A stretch of 64,000 nt of DNA from the NCBI RefSeq assembly GCF_030936135.1, contig NC_082602.1, positions 30,073,965-30,137,964 on the forward strand, written 5' to 3'. This stretch comes from Gavia stellata (lineage: Eukaryota > Chordata > Aves > Gaviiformes > Gaviidae). Of the stretch, positions 10,061 through 22,800 are shown one piece after another. The translations under genes and the position numbers were made by a program. The notes beneath the pieces are model-generated. The model was not told the DNA's origin, made no database searches, and saw only the letters and a list, made by a program, of their open reading frames with translations. How positions within the stretch are numbered: the stretch's first letter is position 1; the number at the start of each line of letters is the position of its first letter.

Positions 10061-13000
10061 TTCCCAGCTCTTCACCGATCCTGTGGCGCCTTTGGTCTTG
10101 GTATTTTTTTAAAGAACGCATTGGGAAAAGCACTCGTGTTTTCTGAAAGGCATTGTTACTCCAGGTAGGGAACAATGGCTCGGTTCATTGCGCAGTGGCA
10201 TAATAACAAATGAGTCCTTGATATTTCTTGGGTTTTTCCCCCCCCCTTCATGCCACAGTAAGAGCATTCACGTGTTTCTTAAAGGAAAGAGCTTAGGGTT
10301 TCAGGGTGTGATTTGCTCCCTGGAAGTGCAGCCTGGCACTGTGGCTGGGGACGCCTGGCTGGTGCAGCATTTACAGCTACCGAGTTGAGAAGGTTTTCAA
10401 TAATTAGGTTGCAGATGGGATTAGAAATGATTAGGCTGGAAGGCAATATTTCTTGATAGATGCAGGAGTGTCCATCTGAGCAGGGCTTTGTTTCCAGCCC
10501 CGGAGAGCCAGCCGGCGGGGCTCACTTGCCCTTACACCAGTGCTGCCGAGACCCTCCCTGCAGGAGGGTGGTGGGGGGTCTTCTCCTGCCGAACGAAGCG
10601 CTGCTTCTGTGTGGCTGCCGGCCTCCCTGAGGACACTGGGGTCCACTCGCCATCAGCTTCAGCTGGGCTCCTTCTTTGCCACAAGTGCCAGGTAGCTCCA
10701 AAGGTGGGGGGGACACGAGATGCTGATCCTGCGAGTGCTTTAGTGTGTGCTTCATTTTGCCCAGGAGCACATGTAACCGTTTGGGAGCTCTGGCTCCTGG
10801 TCTTCCCACTGTTGGGGTGCCTGGAGTCACCCCGCTTTCCTGCTCTGCTGCTTGTTTGGTGAGAGATAAGTGACCAGAGCCCAGTGCTGGAGCTGCTGGT
10901 CTCACAGCCCAGCGCTGCCACTGCCACCAAGGTTGCAGCTGGAGGTGCTTCGGCAAGCTGGGAGGTGGACCAGGGCTGGCGAGCAGCATCACTGCTGGGT
11001 GTAGGGCACCCGGTGATGGCCCAGAGATGAACCTCTTGGTCCCCTTGTGGTGGCCTTTGCAGGCCAGGAGGGCTTGATCTGGGCAGCGTCCTGCTGTCCG
11101 TCCTCTGGTCTCAGCTGGCCCTGTTGGAGGGTTTTACAAAGCAGACCCCGTGGGGCAGGGGGTAATCCAGCAGCCATCGGTTACGCCTGCCCCATCCCTC
11201 TGGCTGTCTGATGTCCTCATGGCCGAACCTCTAGTACAGACGATAGAGTATTTTGGTGGGTTTGGGGCTGGGGCACTGGGGCTTTGGTGGGCTTTCAGAT
11301 AGTGAAGCTTTGCCCAGCTGAAATGTCTGATTGCTCCCGATTTTCCATCAAAAGTAAAAGTAAGGTGCAAAAACCTGAAATTATACCTCCAGGGTTGTGT
11401 CCCTCCCAAAACCTCATGCCCTCATGGTTTAGCCCAGTCAAATAAAATACTCAGGGGGCTGTTTTACGTTTGGGCAGTGATTCCCAGCATCTGACAAGGC
11501 AAAGCTGCCTTGCCTGTCCTTGTGGCCAGTGTCTGAACTTCCACCATCCTGCTGCCTTTGCCACCTTCCAACTCAGGCTTTTATTTCGTTCTCCCCGAGC
11601 TGTTGGTCATTGTGGTTTCAGCTGTGCCCTGGACCCTCCACATCTGCTGGGGATGGGCACGTCCAAGCTGCAGTGACCTCCGGGCACCGTGGGCTGTGTG
11701 GTGGAGGTGCTGGGGTGAAACCACCATCACTTTCCCTTTGGAAGGTGAGGACCAGCCCCACTGCCTCTGAGCCAGAGGTCATGTTGCTGCGGGCTTTGCT
11801 GGGATGCTCCCTTGGACTCTGCCATAACCGTGTCCAGCTCTGCCATCTTGCTCACCTCTGTGCCTGCCTCATCTCACTGTGGGGCTGAGTCCCACTGCCC
11901 TTGCCTGGTCCCAAAGCATGGGTCTTCCTCCTCCCCCTCCCGAATCCCTCCTCAACAGGAGAAAGCTGCCCCATTGCTCCCAGCTCATTCCCACGCAAAT
12001 GACACATTAGGGGGTGTAATGAACTTTGGTTGTTTTTATAACCTTGTATTTTGGGGCTGAAAGGTGAACGGTGCGAGGGCGGGGAGGGGGACCTGCCTCC
12101 CCAGTGGGGTGGGAGCCCCCGGGGCTGGCACAGCAAACAGTGGGCAGGGGTGCTGTGGGTGCCTTTGCCCCCGGAGGGGTTTCTCCACAGCTTTCCTGCA
12201 TGGGGTGACCCTGCACCCCACCCTCGGGGACCCCCGAGGGCAGCCCAAAAGCGTCAGCTCAGGGACACGCAGGAGGGGCTCAGGTGAGATGTGGCAAGTG
12301 TCCCAAAATCCCGAGGGGTGAGCTGCACAAGCAGCAGGGTTGCCCTTGCAGAGATCGGTGACTGCTTGCCTGGGGCTTGACCCCCTCGGCTTGCTGACAC
12401 ATGCGTTTATTTCCATGGGGTTTTGGTCCCCGTTCTCTGGGGGACAAGGAGCTGGTCATGCAGAGGAGCCTCTGCAAGATATTCCAGCGAGGGATGGACT
12501 TGGCCCAAATCACTCTGCTCACGCAAGATGAGTTTCCCATGCCTGGGGGAGCCTCCGTGGGTTTCAGCTTGTGTCCATCAGCTGTCCTATGCCGTAAGTA
12601 CCGGTATCCCATCCAGCATCCCCTCGCCCAGGGGCTGCTGGACCTGGTGCCCTGCAATGTCCCTCTGCCTGTGAGGGTCTCATCAGCTGAAGCTCTTTGT
12701 TTTACTCTATTTCTTAACATTCCCTGTTCTTTCACCACTGGAGAAGTTCTAAGTCTGCTGAGATTGCTCCTTTATTACAGCTGGTGCCCTGGCAGGCAGC
12801 TACACTTGGAGCTGTCTCATCGTTTCTGCTACGAACCACGCTTTGCAGCTGGTTTATAGTAACATCTCTGTGACTCGTTAAATATTTGTAGCAGCGATTG
12901 CTGTGCCTTATCCCAAGGTGTAGAAATGGAGTGAAGAGAGCACAGGGTTAGCGGGGAGTCCACCCCCTGCATTAGCCACTAGTACTCAGTCAGCTCACAG

Positions 13001-16000
13001 ATACTCCAGGACTGGATCCTGACCCCTCTGCGAACAGAAAGGGTTGTAGTCTGAGCCCTGGGAAGTCCAGGTGGAGTTCCAGCTGGGGTTCGCACTGCAG
13101 TACTGCTGCACAAGGCCACAGCGCACTCCCAAATGCCGCCAAGGCTGAGCAGAGGGAGCGGTGAACAGGGCTGTGGGGGCACCATGAAACATGCCTTCCC
13201 TGGGTCGGTCCGTGGCTGCTCCCAGGAGGGAGGTGTGTTCCAAGCAGAGGAGGAGACCTGCTGTCGTGGGACAGGGGATGTTGGGAGGTGTTGAATGGAA
13301 ATGGTGATGCTTGAGCTGGTCATTCAACATCCCTTCCTTCTCGAGGGACCTTCTTGGCCATTTAAGTAGTCCCATAGGAGTGCTCATTTCCCAGAGAGGA
13401 CCACCAGTGTGTGAGGACAGCATCTCACAGCCAGGTCTATAGGGACATAAGATGGGTCCCAGCACCCAAATCCAAGAAAGCAACATGAGGACAAATGATA
13501 AAAGGGAGCAGGAAGGCATCTCCCTCACTTGAGCATAGGTGTCTATCGGTAAGGGTGTAAACTTGCTGGTTTAACTGGCTTAAAACTGCTTAAGCTGGCT
13601 CTGCTTTAGTCTGTTAGTGTGATGTGTGATGGTCAACTCCATGTCGGCCAAATTAGGAGAGGCCATCCGTGCTGGCTTGGATCTAAGATCCTGCTCTCCC
13701 TCTGTGGCTCTGAGAGTGGCCTGTAACAAATTTTAGGGAACAGGGAGGAGCAAGGACCCTTCCCAGGAGGCTCGGGGGTCATTAGGCATTAAGGGATTTC
13801 CTGGGGCCAGCGGTGCGTTTTGCGCTAATGGAGAAATTCCACCGACATGTGTTTCCCTTCAGCGATGCTCTGCATCGGGAGGTCTGGACGGCTTTCAAAA
13901 ACGTGCTTGAGTCAAAAGCCAGCAACTGAGCGGGGTTTGTCAGGAGGTGAGATGGGCTTATCGAAACATCCCTGCTTCCCTGTGTGCAACTTTTGCAGCG
14001 TTTGGCCCATACTGGTTTGGGTACAGCCCAGGGCATTGCATTTGCAGGAGCAGCCTTGCGGTCCTCCCAAGCCGTGTGACCTGCCATAGGGTTCGCTCCC
14101 AGAGATGAGAAACATTTTCATGTAGCAGCTGATTTAAAACAAGAATTGATTGCTCCTTTGCTGATTGAAACAGTTATGTTTTGCTGGACCATGACTTCAT
14201 GGCCTTTTTCCTGTTTGTTTTTCAATTGCTCTCCACAGAAAAAAAGAAAAAGCTTCCCACTACTGGACATCTCTGATAAAATAATTCCTGTTGAAGGCTG
14301 CGTTGCCTTCATCTGCATGCGTGGAGTTGCTGCAAAGCATTCGTTTGAAGATTGAAATCTTGAGGTGTTACTGAAAAATTCCCGGAGTAAAAACATAAAA
14401 TAAATGTATAGATAAATATTTAAGACACTGCATCCAACCTTCTGCTTTTCTGAATTGACTGAACTTTTTTAAAGAGTGAAATGCTGAATTCTGGCCTTTT
14501 ATTAGCAGGCTAACTTTTGCCACCAGGAAAATTTGGGCAAACTATTCCTATTGCAGACCAAAACCTGCAGGGTTAGACCCTGAGTGCGGCAGACCTGCAC
14601 AGCTCAGCTGCTGTGATGCTGATTTACGCCCTGGCGGAGCTTCCCCTCTCCTAGCAATTATCCCCATAATCACAATCCCTGGGTAATTGAGTGATAAGGC
14701 GTCTCTGTGTAAAGTTAAGTTTGTTCTTGGTTTCGTGATGCAGATATTTGACCTGAAATGGCTCCTTGAACAAGGTTTGCCAGGATGAGCTTCCTGTTAA
14801 TTTAGGCATGGCTGTGCCTGGTGCTTTGCATCCTTGCCACGGCACAAACCCAGCTCTCCACATTAGTCAGCTCTGCTGTGCCGTCACCCAGACAGGGCAC
14901 GTTTCTACAGGGGATCCCAAACGCATTATTAAGTTTTTCTCTTCCTTGGGGTGTACACAAAATACAGACCAGCGACACGTCCCAAGTCAACCAAGTGGCC
15001 AACGTGAGAAGAGAGTGGAGTCCCCCGTTTCTCTTGGTTACAGGTTTGACCTGTAATCTAAGCACAACACAAAGGTTTAAACTTCAGAGACATTAGTTAA
15101 AAGTAATCCTACATTTATCATTTTCAGAACATCTTGTGGCTTTTAAGCCAGCCTCAAAATTTTGTGGGGCCAGAAGAGTTATAATGGTCAGTTTAAACTG
15201 AATAATCTGACTTGCTTACATTGAAAGATTTACCATCATAGGTCCTTTGGTGGTGTTGTCTCCGGATAATGAAGATGCATCCGATACATTTTGAACCCCA
15301 GTGTAATTCCTTTTGTCAACACCGGTCAGTGTTTGGGTGAGATGGCTTTAAAGCAGTGCAGCAGAGAGGAAAAGAAAAGCTAAATGCTGCTCTGCTAAAT
15401 TGGGCATGCACTGAGGAAAGCAAGGTAAGTAGTGTTGCATGTAGGGCAATCTTTCATCGCTGTTGGCTCTACTGGGGCTAATTAGAAAATGTGTTCTGGG
15501 ATGAATGGGGTTTGGTCCAAATAGGGTTTCCTGTTGTAAAATAAGACAGTTGTAGTGGCAGATGCAATGGTGGCAGCTGCCTTTATAGCCCAGTGTTAAT
15601 TGGCTTAAATCCTTTGCAGTGGAAATGATCTGTTCCTATTCTAGCTGTTGCTCATTGTCCCCAGAAATGCCTGGCTGTGCCGCTGGGTGATGGTCTGAGA
15701 TGTGCAGCTGTGTCAGGAGGGTGGGCCAGGCACTGGGAAATGGTTCACACTGGCCACATCCACCTATAAGGGGCTTGGGTTTTAATTCCCCGTGGTGAAA
15801 TAGCCTTTCTCATCACCTTAGCTTCATGGATTCCTACCGCTGAGGATGTAACAGTGTCTGGGAATGGGATGAGGATGTGCACTTGTATGGATACAAATGA
15901 AGTCCACGGAAAATGAGGGGCAGCGAAGCAGGGTGTGGAAGGGGTTGGTGTAAACCAGGTGATGCTACTGTACATCCAGCCGCAGAAAGATTCAGCCTAA

Positions 16001-16039
16001 AAAGGCTAGAGGAGGCCAACATCCCACCACAGCAATTCC
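10061..16039. other. Intergenic DNA, no gene seen
   Basis: This is mixed-composition sequence. GC-richer parts (10480-11900, 12050-12700) hold overlapping open frames on both strands without recognisable domains, as chance predicts. No clear repeat was identified. The short AT-rich stretch at 14380-14480 has no distinguishing feature. Confidence 0.55.
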
Positions 16040-16250
16040 GGCAACTGGGAATATAAATATAGGATCCCTCCCTTATTAATTACCATCTCAATTGGGATGG
16101 CATAAACTGGCGTGTTCAAGTTATCAGATGTTTGGAGGAAGAGGTGAATTTTTAGCTGTTGTTTATTCAGACCAAGATTTAATTAATATTAAACAGATTA
16201 AATATTCGATGAAATAGACTGAAATTAAATATTTAGCTCCCTCTCCCCCC
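16040..16250. promoter_or_regulatory. Candidate enhancer-like AT-rich block
   Basis: About 200 bases are dense in homeodomain-type cores (TTAATTACC near 16074, TTTAATTAATATTAA near 16180, ATTAAATATT), unlike the neighbouring sequence. Vertebrate developmental enhancers in gene deserts often look like this. Function and conservation are inferred and untested. Confidence 0.25.
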
Positions 16251-18170
16251 CATATAGCAGCCCCAGTGGATGTTTATGTGGGCAGTAAAGCTAGAACATC
16301 TTCTGAACGCCAGAGAGCGTTCAAAGGCCAGAGCTACATGGGAGCATCAGCATCATCAGGTAGGAATTAAATTGCTCTGGGCACCTTGTCTTTGTCAGCC
16401 TGGTCGTCCTTCCTCTGGGCTTATTCAGCCACAACCCACTGGGACTTCAGGTACCGCTTCAGTGCAGGTTGTGACCCCCACTCTCCTGCCATGTTCATCT
16501 TCAACTGGGAAAGAGGCTTCATGGGGAAGAGTTTTCTCCCAGGCGTCTCATTTCTCAGGGCGGTGGGCAGGCAAACACAAAATGGGAAGCAAACAGTGTT
16601 GCTTTATACAAAGCAATTACATCCTGCCTCCTGAAGAGGAAGAAAACTTGTAGAAAAATGGCATCTTGCCTAAAGGAGGACAGCTAATTCCCCATCACTT
16701 CTGCAGGCTGGTGCCCCCGTGCATCCCTCACCAGAGCTGGGGTGGGACCGCTGTCCCCAAGCCCTGCTGGGAGGTGAGTCGGGTTCGCTGAGTGTCCACC
16801 GGTGCTTTGGGCACTGTCACTTCGCGTGAGCTGTGTGCTGGAGAAGGGCACGGGGCTTATCCCATGCTCAGGAATTCCACATTTGTCCTACTCATTAAAA
16901 CCATATAGTTTTGAGGATTTAGGACTTAAATCCTTTTATGTTCGTATCCGTGCCAGTGTCTTTCAGCCTGTGCCTCCGTCACGAGGCGTTCGCCTTTGCA
17001 GTGAGGAGAGAAGGTCTCGGTGTGCCCCACGGCGGAAGCCCAGCTGCAGGGAAGCCTCCATGCATGGAGCACGTTGTGCAGACACGTGAAGTACTTCGTC
17101 AACCACAAGAGCGGCTGTGAACTGGAGCCCTTGGGAGGCAACCCCGGCTTCCCCAGGGAAAAGTGGACAGCTTTGGGCTCTGAGAGAAGCAGCAAGAGGA
17201 GAAAGGCGATGTGATCAGTGGCATTGTGTGGGACATGGAAGTACAGTCACAGGTAGCAAAAGGCATGAGAAAATGTGGTCTCTGTGTGTAGCAGGTGTAC
17301 CCTACGCACGTGCTGAGTCAGATCTTCTCTGGTGTTAGCAATGCCGAGAGGCAATGGCTCCTCCCAGCGCAGTTAGGGGAGTGGGGCTGGGATGCTCGGC
17401 TGGTTCGTACAGCACCGGTGGTGCTGTTGACTGGGTCAGAGGCAGATGCTGTTGCAATAAGCAGCTGAGATCCTGTCCTGGCTTTGGCAGGGAGGGAGCA
17501 ACCTGCCTGCAGGAGCTGCAGGTGCTCAGCCCGGTGTCTTTGCTGGGCTTGTGCCCTGCACGGGTGGTGGCAGCTTAATTGGGGAAGAAAACAGACACTA
17601 AAACTTAATGAAGCTGGCATTTCCATTTTTGTCAGACCTGAGGAAGAAAGCCACAGGAAAACTAAGCTCTTAACCCTCAGCTCTTTGCTTGCAGCACAGT
17701 TTGAATAGGCCAGTTTTGATAAAACTGGTTTGATAAACCAGGGTATCTGGAATTTCATTATGAACTTCAAGTACAGTCTTGTAAATTTGACACGGGCCAC
17801 TTGGAGCCCTGTCACTTATTATGCTGGTCAGTTTGTGCTGGTTGGATTATTTATCGTCTATTCTTTCTCTATAAAAATGAGCTTTGCCTTTCCCTCTGTG
17901 GTTCTCTACAACTCTCCTTTGGACAGGACTTGACTTGGTTTATAGGTGGTTTATCAACTTTGGAAGTATTAAAACCTTGCTCCCTGCCTTCGTCACACCT
18001 TCCCCCTGCCCAAGCCTCTGTATGTACCTGTCAGAAATCAGCTGCTTGGCCTTGGAGGTAGATACTTAACTGGATGTAGTCTTATTTGCCAAAATCTACT
18101 TGCCAGTGGGTGGCAACTGAAGAAGGGTTCTTGGCTTGGTCAAACAAAAGATCTGCTTGGAGCTGAAGGC
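16251..18170. other. Intergenic DNA, no gene seen
   Basis: Open frames on both strands near 17318-17815 lack recognisable domains. The only structure noted is a pair of interleaved short palindromes at 17710-17741. Confidence 0.5.
17710..17741. repeat. Two interleaved perfect inverted repeats with GAT centres
   Basis: Arms CCAGTTTT / AAAACTGG (17710-17717, 17721-17728) flank GAT. A second pair, CTGGTTT / AAACCAG (17725-17731, 17735-17741), also flanks GAT. The two share CTGG, so only one hairpin could form at a time. The same bases also give two GATAA motifs 14 bases apart. Confidence 0.8.
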
Positions 18171-18189
18171 CCTGCCTGCCTGCATGCTG

Positions 18190-18460
18190 GCAGGGTTTGA
18201 TCTAATTCCCTATAGAGGAGAGAGGAATTAATGTTGCATTTATAAACCAAATCCAGATATCTTATCAATATTGCAGTGTCCTGCTTTATCTATAAGAGCC
18301 TGACATTGCTTTATAACCCAGAGTGACAAATAAATCCACTCTGTTCCTGCAGGAGTAGATATGGTTTCATTTGTTAGCACAACATTACTTACTTAGTTTA
18401 ATTATTTAGAATTTTTCATGCCATTTAAAGCACGTTAGATTTGCAGGCATGGTCAGTCAG
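18190..18460. promoter_or_regulatory. Candidate enhancer-like AT-rich block
   Basis: The block contains several GATA-type cores on either strand (TTATC at 18261, TTATCT at 18287), AATTAATG near 18226 and TTTAATTATTTAG near 18397. It is motif-dense relative to its flanks and carries no coding potential. Regulatory function is inferred. Confidence 0.22.
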
Positions 18461-18956
18461 GCCTCTCTCCAGACACTTAAAGCATGAGGGGGTGCTTTGT
18501 CCCGACCAACGAGATTTATTGTCCCAAGGGCACCTTTACCAGGTCTGCTCCTTCTTTTGCTAGTTGGTGTGTCTGGCCATGCTTGGTACCACAGTCAGGG
18601 TTGTGCCCCTCTATGTGACTGACACTGGGGTAGCACCAGGTCTGTGAGGTCTCGTACATCATCACACATCAGACAGACATGTCTCTGCTCTGAAAATCTT
18701 GCATGCCATAGCAAGTGATCAATACAGATAAGTGTTAAAAAGGCAAGCGAGGAATAGAAATAATGGGATGTGCATACCTTGTGAAAGTTGTGTGAACTCT
18801 TAAGAAGAGTTTGAATGGCTGGGGCTAGTTCCCCAGCAGGAGTAAATTGATGAAGCCCTGTTGAAGTCTCTGATCTTTAAGCCCAGCACCCCCGTTGGAC
18901 CACACTTTGCAGAAGGTGGGATAGTAAAGATTCAGGGCTGGTCTGTTGGCGCAAGA

Positions 18957-19015
18957 GGATGGATTAGATTATTTCCCAAACTCCTTCTCAGCCTGCGTTT
19001 TTTTGATCCTGTATG
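18957..19015 (+). mobile_element. Degraded CR1 LINE 3'-end remnant
   Basis: The string GGATGGATTAGATTATTTCC, followed by a C/T-rich stretch and GATCCTGTATG, parallels the conserved CR1 3' end (GGA.TAGATGAT.T, then a TTCCAAC-like segment, then the ATTCTATG terminal repeat) with many substitutions. No upstream CR1 body is recognisable. It is probably an old, short, 5'-truncated copy. Confidence 0.4.
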
Positions 19016-19699
19016 TACGTGGAGGGAATTTTGATGGCATAAACCACATTTAGGCGCTCATGTCTCAAATGTAGATCCTGAAAATTCAATCCCAGAGCTG
19101 CCTGAGCCCCAAGGCCATCATCTCTGCTCTCCTGGCACCTCTGCTTCTGGCTGGGCACAGGTCACTGTCCTGGCACCCACGCAGGGGCGTTCTGCCGTGT
19201 CCCTTGTTGGTGGGACAGGACTTCAGAGGAGCTTGCACCGCACCTGGGGGACCTGGGGTCTGCTGAGCAGGGGTCTTCTCTCCTGGCGGTGCAGTACTGT
19301 GGGCAACCCTGGTCATGTACCCAGAGGGCTAGTGATGGGTGATGATGGACACTGGAAGGGGCTGGGCTGGGGATATGTTCCCTTCAGTGCCCAATTTTTA
19401 GTGCTGGTGTTTGGCCCTTGTACTGGCACTGGCAGTATTTTAGCCAGTGTTTGCTTCTTTTTGGGTACACTAAACTTGTTTTAAAAGTATGTACAATATC
19501 CTAGCAGGAGTTTTCTAAATAAAAGTATTGTCATAAACCAGCAATATAATCTGTATATTTAGGCAAGACTTGTTAAGCATGAGTGTAAATGCAGTGCTCT
19601 AGTTATCCAGCAGACCACTTTGGTCTACTGGCATCTGAAACACTTCAGAAGCAGTAGCAGAGCAGTGGCTTGTCCCTCTCACCACCTCCAGCATCATTG

Positions 19700-19806
19700 C
19701 ATGGGGATGAAGGTAGTGCAATCCATTCAGAGTGGTTAAGTGACTTGCTAGAGGTCGAGTGAAAAAAATTCGTGGTACATTAATAAAAGATGGATTTAAA
19801 TAATTC
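19700..19806 (-). mobile_element. MIR-like SINE remnant
   Basis: GTGGTTAAGTGACTTGC followed by AGAGGTCGAGTG matches the reverse-complement core of the ancient MIR SINE, with a weaker match to the left (GGGGATGAAGG...CAGAG). The similarity is strongest over 19728-19760. It is an old insertion predating birds if correct. Confidence 0.45.
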
Positions 19807-22800
19807 AGCATGGGCCAGTTGATAAATCTTAATAGCATCAGAAAGCTGATCTCATTCAGTTTGCTATAAAGCAGTGCCTTGCCAGCCTTTTGACAGAAAA
19901 TAAGCCAGACCTATGCTGAGGACCTCCTGGGGTCATGTTTGCCCACCCCTTTGCCGTGGTTCTCAGGGACCAATGGGGGACGGAGGGTTTGCTGCCCGCC
20001 TGTGGGTTTGGTGTGGTGGCAAGTGAACTCTACCCTCTGCTGTTTTTAGGGTCAGGTTTCCCTTTGGTTTCCTGCCCTTCCCTTTGGTTCCTGCCAGCAG
20101 GAACACAGCCCCGGTGCTGCGGAAAGGCACCCCTGGTCTGGGCGGGCTTGTAGGGCCATGCTGTCCCCATCTGCCCAGGAAAGGCAGGTCTGCACCCCGC
20201 TGGCGGTGGGGAAGGGAGATGGCGACGGTCCTTGCTCCGGGTAGGCGCATCCCCAATGCTCACAGCACCACCAGCGGGGCACCCGCAGACACCTGGGGAA
20301 GGAGCCAGACCCCGGGGCTCCCTGCCTTGCTCTGCTCTCCTCTTCCCCTGGCTGCAGGTTGCCCGCAGCTCAGCATCAGCCCGTCTGCAGACACCAGCAC
20401 CCCGTGCTCGCCTTGCATCTGCAACACCTCATTAAACCCCGGTCCTTTTTCCAGGAATCTGCTACAAAATCCCAAACAAACCTGTCTTTGTTTCTATGGC
20501 TCACCTCTGTGCTGCTGAATTGCCTCAAGCTTTGTTGGCAGCAGGCAGCAGAGCTCCCACAGCCATCAGGGATGTCTTTTTCCCTCTCCCTGCCAGGCTT
20601 TCAGCAGAGCTGAAAATGTAGCCAAGCAGAGAAAACCCTTCCCAAAGCAGACTTCTGAGGGCCCCCGCAGTAACGCAGCCAGGCGGGCAGGGCAGCACCC
20701 CGCAAAGCCAGCCCGTGCTGGTGGCTCTCCTTTCCGTTTGATGGATTGCACCAGGCTGTTGATCCACATTTTTTAACTGCAAGGGACCAGTAAGGCCAGG
20801 CTCCCAGTGGTGGTGGGCAGGTCCTGGGAATCTCCTCTTGATGCACGGACATCAGTGGCACCATGCAAACGCTGAATGAACTTGCCATCACCCATATATG
20901 GCCCTCAGATTGGGGCTTTCTCTGCTGGGGAAGAGAATTGGGTTATGGCTGAGCTGACTGTATTTTTGCCTTGCGACAGAGAAAAGCATATGCAGTAGGA
21001 GACCAAAGAGAGGCTGATTAATGCGCTTCTAGAATCGGATTGTTTAATGCAAACAGCTTTAGAGATATGACTAAAGTAGGAAAAGAAACTTGGAAAAGAC
21101 CCCATTTGGGATAAAGGCAAAGGCAGCTATTTTTTGCAAATACCAGTATAGCTGCTTCTAAAAATATTATCTTGGGTGTCCGTTAGAAAATGAGAACCAA
21201 ATGTGATTGTGAACGGTCTAATGTGGCCTGTCATTTCAGAGGAGGAGGGATGGGAACCTCTCACGGGAGGCAGGAGATGTGCTTGCAGGCTCTCAGAGGC
21301 GCAGCAGAAACCGGTCTGTGCAGAACCCAAAGCCGCCAACTTTGGAGGGAAACGTGGATGCAAGTGAGCAGCATTTGCCCACGGACTGCTGAATTGCAGG
21401 TTCACACTTTGCTGTGTTGGCAGCCATCTTCAGTCATAGTTCTGGGAAGATTTTTGAGAGTATGTAAGAGTTTCTAAGAATCAGGAGAATGGCATGCAGA
21501 TAGATGTGGTTTCCCATAAGCAATGGTATTTACATACTCAAGAAAAGGAGTCACGCGCTGTTAACTTCTCATTCTCTAAAATTTATTTTATTTTTTAAGC
21601 AGAAGCAGGAACAATATCAGGGGAGAAGAAGGAATGGTCCTTGCAAGAGAGACCATATCAGAGCTGTCTTTCTATTCAACCATTCAAAGCCCTTTTTTGC
21701 CATCCTTGCCTCTCCAGTGCGCTGTTCCTGAGAATCTCACAGAAGCAACGAGGCAGCTTTCTCTCCTTTTCACATGTGTCTTTGCCTCAGCCTCTCAAGC
21801 ATTTTCTTTCTTAAGCCAATACCTGCAACGGCTGCTGGGAACACTGTGTTCAAAGTGAGTTCAGGTTGCAGACATCAATGCTGGTGCCAAAGCCCTGTGA
21901 ATGATTGAAAACCTGCAGGGTACCCTTTGGTACTATCTGAGACAGCATACAAGTGGTTTTGGAGTGTTTTCCATCTAAACTTCTCACTACACTCACTTAA
22001 TATTAAGCTCTGCTCCAACTTTGCCCTTTCCAAGCAGTGATCCAGCAGTCCTCTGGCCCTCCTTCTAAAAGCTTACAGGAGGATTTTTTTTCCCTTTGGA
22101 GCTGATGAACGCGAGTGTGTTTTATTTGAAATGTACCGATCAGAGCGCTCCGCCTCGGGCAGCAGTACAGAAACATGCGCCCTACAGAGTACACGCTTCT
22201 CCAGCCCTGCCTGATGGTTTCACCTCATCTTTGCGATGTGCGTCAGGGAAAGCTCTGTCTGTAACCTTTATGACCAGGGTCTGCAGAAAACGCAGTGACG
22301 AGGAGGCACCGAGGCCACCAACCTGCAGAACGTTTACATCAGGTAGCACCGAAGGCTTTCCTAAGTATGAAACAGGGTATGTCTGTGGAGGGAAACTTTT
22401 ATCTCGGACCTGCTTGGTGGGATTCAGTTCATCTGCCTCCGCCTGTGTGAAAATGTAGATGATGTCATGATGGGACTGAGAGGTCAAGATCACATCAGGA
22501 GTCTGCAATGCATGATCTAATGGAGAAGGTCAGTAGATGTCAGCTGCATTTCCCGAGGGGGTTTCTGGGGGCCTCAGCTGTTATCACCTTTGTTAGCCCG
22601 TTACACAAATCCTTTGGTATGATGCCTAAGACCAAGAGAGCTGTAAGGTGGCACAGGGAGGGCCAGGCAGTCAGGTCTACCAAGTCCCTTGGGTTGAGGG
22701 TGGTGAGCAACTCAAACTCTTCACCTTGCAAGCTCAGAGCATCCTCTTTGCTGCTGCCTGGTAGGCTGATCTCCAAGATGACTTGCCCAGGAACACATTA

